DNA from: Spirogloea muscicola
Taxonomy: Eukaryota > Streptophyta > Zygnematophyceae > Spirogloeales > Spirogloeaceae
Reading direction: 5' to 3'
Length of the DNA stretch: 25,082 nt
NCBI GenBank assembly: GCA_009602725.1
Contig: WELB01000069.1
Span: 517,716 to 542,797 of the forward strand
The translations under genes and the position numbers were made by a program. Shown in pieces: positions 19,300 to 25,082 of this stretch (position 1 is the first letter of the stretch; every line of letters starts with the position of its first letter). Under the pieces are notes generated by a model. It was not told the origin of the DNA. It searched no databases and saw only the letters and a program-made list of their open reading frames with translations.

Positions 19300-19704
19300 T
19301 TTCTGGAAACAATGTTAATGGGAGATTAATCGCGACGGGTTTTGGGTGGACTGAAAACCGTCCTGTGCTGCACGCTCTTGCACCTGCTCTTGTACCTAAC
19401 CTGTGTTGTACACAGCGTGCCCACCTCTGCATCTCTCCAGTCGTGCTCCTCCACTGAACGTCCTCCAGGTCCAGCAGATCGCCCTCGTTGAGGCGGCGGT
19501 TCAGCAGAGCGACCTCGTCGCAGCGGCTCAGATGCAGATGTGCTCATGGTGGCAGACAGATTCAAATCTCAGACAGACAGTCAGACAGCACAGGCTCCGC
19601 CCTCACCCAAGGTGGGTGGCAGCCTGGCTAGGGCGCACGGGCGCACCGCGTGGCCTCAGATAAAAAGAGTGATTCCGACGGGTGCCCGAGGCCTCCCTTA
19701 TCCA
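19300..19704. other. Unassigned GC-rich region between the NUMT and a retroelement copy
   Basis: No supported gene. A plus-strand frame reading [20 protein letters not shown] looks exon-like, but no adjoining exon or domain could be found. Short CAGACAGACAGT runs occur near 19560-19590. Confidence 0.35.
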
Positions 19705-20050
19705 GGAAATTTCGTGTATTTGAAACAAACGAAGGCCAAAGGCCAAGTACAAAGGCAAGCACATCTAAAGACCTACATAATCTACAGCAAAGTGACCCGC
19801 TCAGTAACCACGGGTCAAAACATAAAGGTCGCTAAATAAATGCCTGAAACTAGATGTCAGATACGAAGCCCTTCTGCCACCAACTAGAGCTCGGCCAGCT
19901 TTCTGGTGCAAGGCATTAGCCTGAGCACGCTGCAAACAGGCCGAAACACGTCGTCGCAAGAAAGAAAGACAGATATGCAGCTGGCAAGCCCAACTCAACC
20001 GGAAACACATCTGCACGACGTGTGTAGCCTAGATTGGCAATGTTTTGGAG
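19705..20050 (-). pseudogene. 5'-truncated retroelement copy ending LTRGY-stop, plus 3' tail
   Basis: Reads RRRVSACLQRAQANALHQKA, GRALVGGRRASYL, FSDLYVLTRGY and a stop at 19801-19803. The 3' tail runs to about 19705 and ends with GGCCTTCGTTTGTTTCAAA. It is a close relative of the copy at 18135-18465; the two stand in the same orientation on either side of the NUMT. Upstream it gives way to a possible LTR fragment. Confidence 0.65.
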
Positions 20051-20054
20051 GAGG

Positions 20055-20147
20055 GTGTGAATCCAGGGGAGACACTCAGGGCCCAATAGACGGGCGGGAT
20101 GGTCACCCACCCCGACCCGCCGATTCAACATATTACAACATTCAACA
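20055..20147 (-). repeat. Possible fragment of a second copia-type LTR
   Basis: The minus strand from 20147 reads TGTTGAATGTTGTAATATGT, then TGAATCGGCGGGTCGG and GTCTATTGGGCC. The order and spacing mirror the start of the copia 3' LTR at 21214 (TGTTGAATATAGAAATATGG, TGAATCAGTGGGTCGG, GTCTATT). It may be a solo or truncated LTR of a related family. No partner LTR was found. Confidence 0.4.
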
Positions 20148-20149
20148 TG

Positions 20150-20680
20150 GACGACACCCACTGTGTGACGTGGGTAGGATGTCACATTTCTTCGTAGTCG
20201 TCAAGCCTGTAAGGCTTGTAAGGCACTGGGAGCACCATAACCTAAGCAGTTGACACATTGAATCGGGAAACTTTATTATGCTGCTACAAGAAGAAGAGGT
20301 GACATTTTACTTCGACTTACGAGCACGAGTTTGCATAGAAATAATATGTGATTTACTAAAGGCTACGAAGATCACAGGTATGTGAAAATATATGCAGGAG
20401 ATTAAGCAAACTCGTAGAATAATCGTATATAATTATATATCCTTGGTTGTACTTGAACTTGTGACGATTTGATTTTTACTGGCTGATGACATCAATATAA
20501 GAAAGACCGAATCACAGGAACAACTAACAAATAAGTAATATAAAAGGTCATACGAAACCCTGACACTACTACGCAAGAACAACATGTTTTCCTATATGTA
20601 CAAAAGCAGCTGGGAATTGAAAAGGATCGAATCTGATAGAAACTGTGAGAACAATGGAGAAGCAATACAAGGTCGTATAC
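20150..20680. other. Unassigned AT-rich stretch
   Basis: No gene is supported. The sequence is AT-rich with short frames only. A direct doubling (AAGCCTGTAAGGCTTGTAAGG) occurs near 20206. It may be internal or flanking sequence of decayed elements. Confidence 0.35.
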
Positions 20681-20684
20681 AAAA

Positions 20685-20797
20685 CTTCGTGTGTTCGAAG
20701 CAAACAGAGGCCAAATCGCCAAGTGCGACGGCAAGCACATCTAGAGACGTACATCGCCTACAGCAAAGTGACCCGCTCAGTAACCACGGGTCAATAG
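20685..20797 (-). repeat. Retroelement 3' end cut by the copia insertion
   Basis: The family 3' tail and the TRGY-stop (stop at 20777-20779) are present, and the copy breaks exactly where the copia 3' LTR begins at 20798. The rest of the copy does not reappear on the far side of the element, so sequence was lost there. Confidence 0.65.
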
Positions 20798-21214
20798 TGT
20801 TGGAATTCTTGCTCTGCCAGCCCTCGTCTTGACACAAATGCGTACATGATCACAAAGAATTGAGAGTATCACAAAGGGTTGCCTGATTACACGCAGAGCC
20901 GGCGAGCACTCAGCTTCACCTGGCCGCACACAGAACTGCCGCACACACACCACCGCCTCATCGCACACAGAGCCGCCGCGCACACAGCGCCGCCTCGCCT
21001 CACACAGAGCCGCCGCGCACACAGCGCCGCCTCGCCTCACACAGAGCCGCCGCGCACACAGAGCCGCAAGAGTGTTTGGGCCAATAATGCGCCCAGCCGG
21101 GGCCTCCCCTTATCTGTTGGACCCTTATCTAGGGAGTTTCTCATCGGCATAGAAGAATAGACATAGTGGGTGATTCTACCGACCCACTGATTCACCATAT
21201 TTCTATATTCAACA
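20798..21214 (-). repeat. 3' LTR of the copia element (417 bp)
   Basis: It begins (minus strand) TGTTGAATATAG and ends TTCCAACA, giving short terminal inverted repeats. It contains a 37-bp GC-rich tandem unit (CACACAGAGCCGCCGCGCAC...) present two more times than in the 5' LTR. Confidence 0.9.
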
Positions 21215-21222
21215 CTCCCACT
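21215..21222 (-). other. Polypurine tract of the copia element
   Basis: AGTGGGAG sits directly before the 3' LTR, the expected place and composition for the plus-strand DNA primer. It overlaps the TAG at 21221-21223 that would end the pol frame. Confidence 0.8.
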
Positions 21223-22406
21223 AAATATGTGAATCAGTCAAACCTAGTAGATCTCTACATCTATCGAACTTGGGCTTAGCCAACCCCTTGGTCAGAATAT
21301 CTGCAGTCATATTAGTATCACTGCAAAACTGCATTCTGATGACTCCTTCTTCTACTTTCTCTCTAACAAAATGATGTGTATCTCTATATGCTTGGTACGA
21401 GCATGGTAGACAGGATTCTTGATCAATGCAATACTGCCTTGACTATCACTGAACAGAGTAGTTGCATCAGATGAAGAGAGACCCACATTCTTGAAGTAGT
21501 CTTCTCAACCAGGTTGCCTCCTTAGCTGCTCCAGTAGAAGCCATGTACTCTGCCTCTACAGTGGAAGTTGCTACAGTCGGCTGTTTTCGACTACTCCAGC
21601 TTACTGCACCTCCTCCTAGCTGAAAAACATAGCCTGTCACTGATTTCCTGTCATCCAAGTTTCCTCCCAAATCAGCATCACAGAAACCCACCAACTCATC
21701 ACATTTGTCTCCCACTGCTTGAAATGTCAAACAGACATTCTTGGTTCCCTGCAGATATTTCATGATTCTTTTCACAGCTTGCCAATGTGGTAAACCAGGA
21801 TCTTCCACAAACTGAGCAACAACTCCCACTGCTGCTGCTATGTCTGGTCGCGCTGCCACAGCCACATACATCAAGCATCCTACTGCCTCTCTATAAGGTA
21901 CTTGTGCCATTTGCCTCTTTTGATGATCACTCTTCGGTCTCTGATCCTTGCTCAAAGTTGGTCTTGCATCCTGGGGAGTTGATATAGGATTGCAGTCTTG
22001 CATACCAAATCTGTCTAGAACTTCAGTAATATACTTCGATAACCCCAACTGTAGAAGCTTCTTGCCTCTATCTCTCTTCACTTGTATGCCCAAGAAATAT
22101 TCCAATGACCCTAAATCCTTCATCTTGAATCTACCACTCAGCTCTTCCTTCACTCTTTTCACTTCAACAGCTGAATCTCCTAGAATGATCAAATCATCAA
22201 CATATATTGCTAGAATCACCTTGGCAGGTTGTTCTCTTACATACACACTGTGATCTGCTTCAGATCTCTTGAAACCTTGGTGCAGTAGGAAAGTGTCCAC
22301 CTGTTGGTACCAAGCTCTGGGTGCCTGTTTTAGTCCATACAGTGATTTCTTGAGCTTGCAAACTTTGCCCTCCTTGCCTTCAAATCCTGCAGGTTGCTGC
22401 ATATAT

Positions 22407-22441
<35 letters not shown>

Positions 22442-24707
22442 AGTCACATCCATTTGCTCTACTTCCAAGTCATGAATAGCTGCCATGGCCAACAAACTCC
22501 TCACTGCACTATTCTTGCCTACAGGAGCAAATGTCTCATTGTAGTCTATTCCTTCCTTCTGTGCACATCCTTCAGCCACAAGGCTTGCTTTGTATCTGTC
22601 AACAGAACCATCACTCCTGAGCTTAATTTTGAAAATCCATTTACTAGGAATAGCCTTCCTATTAGCTGGTAAGTCTACCAGGTCCCAAGTATTGTTCTCA
22701 TTGATGGCATTGAGTTCTGCTTCAGCAGCTTCTTTCCACTTGACAGCTTCATCACTACTCAAGGCTTCCTGAATAGTGAGAGGTTCATGAAGAGCAACAG
22801 CAGCAAAAACACGAGAATCTGTTCTATGACTTGACACTCCTATTGTAGCAGCAGTGTCTTCCATATCCATGCCTGTTGCTCTGGCTTCCACTCCGTTCCC
22901 AGAATCAGACCCTGTCTCCACATCAATCACAACCTCAGTCTCTTGAGATTTAGGCCACCACTGCACAGAGTCAACTGAATCAACTGTCTCCGATGGTCTT
23001 AAAGGAAAGGCAGAATAGTCTGGGCTTCTCTGTTCGTCAAAAACTACATCTCTGCTAAACACCATTCTTCGTTTCTCAAGGTCGAATAGTTTCCATCCTT
23101 TCACATGAACACCATAGCCTACCATGACACACTGTCGGGCTTTGGGCTGCAGCTTGTGCCGTGTTTCAGTTGGAATGTGCATCCACGCTGCACAACCAAA
23201 CACCCGAAGATGAGCCACTGTAGGCTGCTTCCCTGTCCAGAATTCATATGGTGTCATATTTTCAATGGCACGTGTAGGTAACCTGTTCTTGAGATGTAGC
23301 CGTGGCCACTGCTTCTGCCCCAAAACTCAGGTGGTGTAGAGAAATGAAACAATAAACATCTGGCAGTCTCCATATCACTCTTCTGTTCCACCTTTCTGCG
23401 ACACCGTTCTGTTGAGGACGGTATGCCGCGGTCAGCTGCCTGTGTATGCCCTGTTGCTGACAAAAGCTTTCAAACTCTTTAGAGATGTACTCTCCACCGT
23501 TGTCAGATCGAAGAACCTTGACCTTTCGTCCTGTTTTCAACTCTACTACAGCTTTGAAAATTTTGAACTTCTCAAACACCTCACTTTTGTTCTTCAGGAA
23601 GTATACTCTACTCCACCTGCTGGCATCATCGATGAATGAGAGAATGTATCTACTTCCTCCTAAAGATGATGTCTGCATAGGTCCACAAACATCAGAGTGT
23701 ACTAGGTCTAAGAGACCAGAAGCCCTATAGTGTTCGCCAGCAACTGGAGGTTGGAGGTGAAGTTTTCCTTGCACACAGGCTGTACAAAATTCTGGTTCAG
23801 TAGGGACAACATTCAAGCCACGCACCAAGCTCTGTGTCTGTTTCATCCTCTGCACATTGGGATGCCCCAACCGTGCATGCCATTGCTTCTCTTGTGACGT
23901 TACAGTCTGATGTGCCTGACCCTGCACCTGTTCCTGTCCCTGTACCTGTTCAGTCAGAACAAAGAGATCTTTCTCTCTTCGACCTGTAAGTGTAGGATAT
24001 CCATGTTTCTCAACCACACAGGAATCAGCTTCAAAAATAACACGATATCCATTCTTGAGCAGCTGGGGTACAGACAACAGATTCGCTGCCAATGCAGGTA
24101 CATGTAAGACATTGTTCAACAGCTGCTCATTTATGCCATTCAAACTAGGCACCTGCAAACGCACTTGGCCAACTCCAACGGCAGGATGTACACTGGCATC
24201 TCCCAAGAAGACGCTGAGAGGAGCAATGCGGTCATACCTCTCAAAACAATCACGACGGTTTGTAAAATGATGCGTTGCGCCGCTGTCAATCAACCAACGA
24301 GTTTTGGTTGACTGTCCCTGCTGTCCACATAGGTGAGCCTGACCTCCATTGTATCTGTTGTTGCTTCTGCCTCTGGGAGCATCACTAAAAGCTTGTCGTC
24401 TTGGACAATTCTTGAACAGATGACCAGGTTGACGACAACAGTGACATATTCTGTCCTCTGGCTGATATCGCCTTCCATCTTTCCACCTAGATTGATCTGG
24501 AGAATCCCTAACATGTGCCCTGTTATCTGTCTTGTATTGCCTGCCCTCACTCCACCTAGATCTGTCCAGATGATCCCTAAGTTCGCGCTCCATGACCCGT
24601 CTTCCCATCCAGGCTGCATTCATGCCCTGCACAGCACGTTGCTGCTCTGCCATTTCTCTTAATAAGTTGGGGCTAAGAGCAGGAAGTGAGCCGCCCGGTG
24701 GGCCCAT
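21221..24707 (-). pseudogene. Copia gag-pol polyprotein, frameshifted and with shortened gag
   Basis: Domains in order: a short gag remnant with a CCHC zinc knuckle (24405-24446); aspartic protease DSGA (about 24276-24287); the pre-integrase HHCC region (WHARLGHPNVQRMK to CTACVQGK); integrase core with D (LVHSDVCGP), D (RSDNGGEY) and E (NGVAER); reverse transcriptase with GLKQAPRAWY and the YVDD box at 22193-22204; RNase H with STVEAEYMAS. Frame changes occur near 23390, 23330 and 23300 (end of integrase), near 21490, and near 21383. Only about 90 residues precede the zinc knuckle, so most of gag is missing. The ATG inside the primer-binding site (24705-24707) is in frame. It cannot make an intact polyprotein as it stands. 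Confidence 0.9.
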
Positions 24708-24711
24708 AACC
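24697..24711 (-). other. Primer-binding site complementary to the anticodon arm of initiator tRNA-Met
   Basis: The plus strand reads GGTGGGCCCATAACC, identical to the anticodon stem-loop of plant initiator tRNA-Met as I know it. On the element strand this complement abuts the LTR end at 24712. Priming from an internal half-tRNA is known for Drosophila copia and yeast Ty5. Most plant copia elements instead match the 3' end of the tRNA. Confidence 0.8.
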
Positions 24712-24958
24712 TGTTGGAATTCTTGCTCTGCCAGCCCTCGTCTTGACACAAATGCGTACATGATCACAAAGAATTGAGAGTATCACAAAGGGTTGCCTGA
24801 TTACACGCAGAGCCGGCGAGCACTCAGCTTCACCTGGCCGCACACAGAACTGCCGCACACACAGCACCGCCTCACCGCACACAGAGCCGCCGCGCACACA
24901 GAGCCGCAAGAGTGTTTGGGCCAATAATGCGCCCAGCCGGGGCCCCCCCTTATCTAGG
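24712..24958 (-). repeat. 5' LTR of the copia element, truncated
   Basis: Matches the 3' LTR from its CAACA end for about 245 bases. It has one 37-bp unit fewer in each of two places and lacks 15 bases between two TTATCT words. Homology stops near 24958, so about 100 bases of the outer end are missing. Confidence 0.85.
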
Positions 24959-24965
24959 GGGGGCC

Positions 24966-25035
24966 AATTTCCAATGTGCTTGCCTTTGTACTTGGCCACA
25001 CATGGCCTCCCCATCTCTTAATATACACGCATTTT
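24966..25035 (+). mobile_element. 70-bp retroelement tail between 18-bp direct repeats
   Basis: The insert contains AATGTGCTTGCCTTTGTACT, then TGGCCACACATGGCC, the 3' tail of the minus-strand retroelement family, here reading on plus. CCTTATCTAGGGGGGGCC occurs on both sides (24948-24965 and 25036-25053), consistent with a target-site duplication. From 25054 to the end the sequence is C-rich low complexity. Confidence 0.55.
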
Positions 25036-25082
25036 CCTTATCTAGGGGGGGCCCCTCCCCCTCCCCCTCCTTAAACCCCCCC

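Larger units (their letters stand above)
20798..24958 (-). mobile_element. Ty1/copia LTR retrotransposon, nearly full but defective
   Basis: Order on the minus strand: truncated 5' LTR, primer-binding site, shortened gag, protease, integrase, reverse transcriptase, RNase H, polypurine tract, full 3' LTR. Integrase before reverse transcriptase defines copia. LTR ends are TGTTG and CAACA. The two LTRs differ by about three substitutions over some 245 aligned bases, plus tandem-repeat copy number and a 15-base deletion, so insertion is recent. It landed in a retroelement 3' end. No target-site duplication can be confirmed because the 5' LTR is truncated. Confidence 0.95.

Noticed and set aside
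19403-19663. Plus-strand frame with [20 protein letters not shown] as a gene exon
   Set aside because: Suggestive composition only. No neighbouring exon, domain or splice pairing could be shown.
20777-21040. Minus-strand open frame ending LLTRGY
   Set aside because: It is a chance join of the copia LTR repeats to the last codons of the interrupted retroelement copy.
20930-21065. CRISPR-like regular repeats
   Set aside because: The 37-bp units are contiguous with no unique spacers and lie inside a eukaryotic LTR.
24673-25014. Cys/Arg-rich minus-strand open frame at the window end
   Set aside because: It is the GC-rich tandem-repeat part of the 5' LTR read as protein.

Overview
The window looks like nuclear DNA of a land plant. 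Two protein genes have many short, clean GT-AG introns. A Ty1/copia retrotransposon has the usual plant protein domains. An inserted piece of mitochondrial DNA carries atp9 and a tRNA cluster. That cluster includes a tRNA-Leu (UAG), a gene seed-plant mitochondria have lost, so I infer a non-seed plant (bryophyte, lycophyte, fern or close algal relative). I cannot name the species.

Layout. (1) 1-2223, plus strand: the last nine exons of a mitochondrial OXA1/YidC-family membrane-protein insertase, cut by the window edge. (2) 2224-4311: gene-free gap between convergent genes. (3) 4312-9519, minus strand: a complete 19-exon GH35 beta-galactosidase of the BGAL17 type, 670 codons, both catalytic glutamates present, one GC-AG intron. 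(4) 9520-10270: its upstream region. (5) 10.2-20.8 kb: a repeat graveyard. It holds several 5'-truncated copies of what looks like one non-LTR retroelement, all on the minus strand and sharing a stop codon and 3' tail. It also holds a dispersed hairpin repeat, a GGTGCGC-headed repeat module, an AT-rich fold-back between two direct repeats near 14.0-14.7 kb, a GC-rich near-palindrome of about 470 bp at 15.54-16.01 kb, and a decayed mitochondrial insert at about 18.58-19.28 kb. (6) 20798-24958, minus strand: a copia element with a full 3' LTR, truncated 5' LTR, and a primer-binding site matching the anticodon arm of initiator tRNA-Met (half-tRNA priming). The pol frame is broken in several places although the LTRs are almost identical. 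(7) 24966-25035: a 70-bp retroelement tail between 18-bp direct repeats, then C-rich low complexity to the end.

The two real genes are housekeeping-type and unrelated: OXA1 inserts proteins into the inner mitochondrial membrane, and the beta-galactosidase acts on cell-wall or secretory-pathway glycans. The most unusual items are the long near-palindrome, the half-tRNA primer site whose ATG opens the gag-pol frame, the protein-level conservation inside the minus-strand repeat family, and the hairpin repeat. None is proved to be a new system; each has a concrete test.
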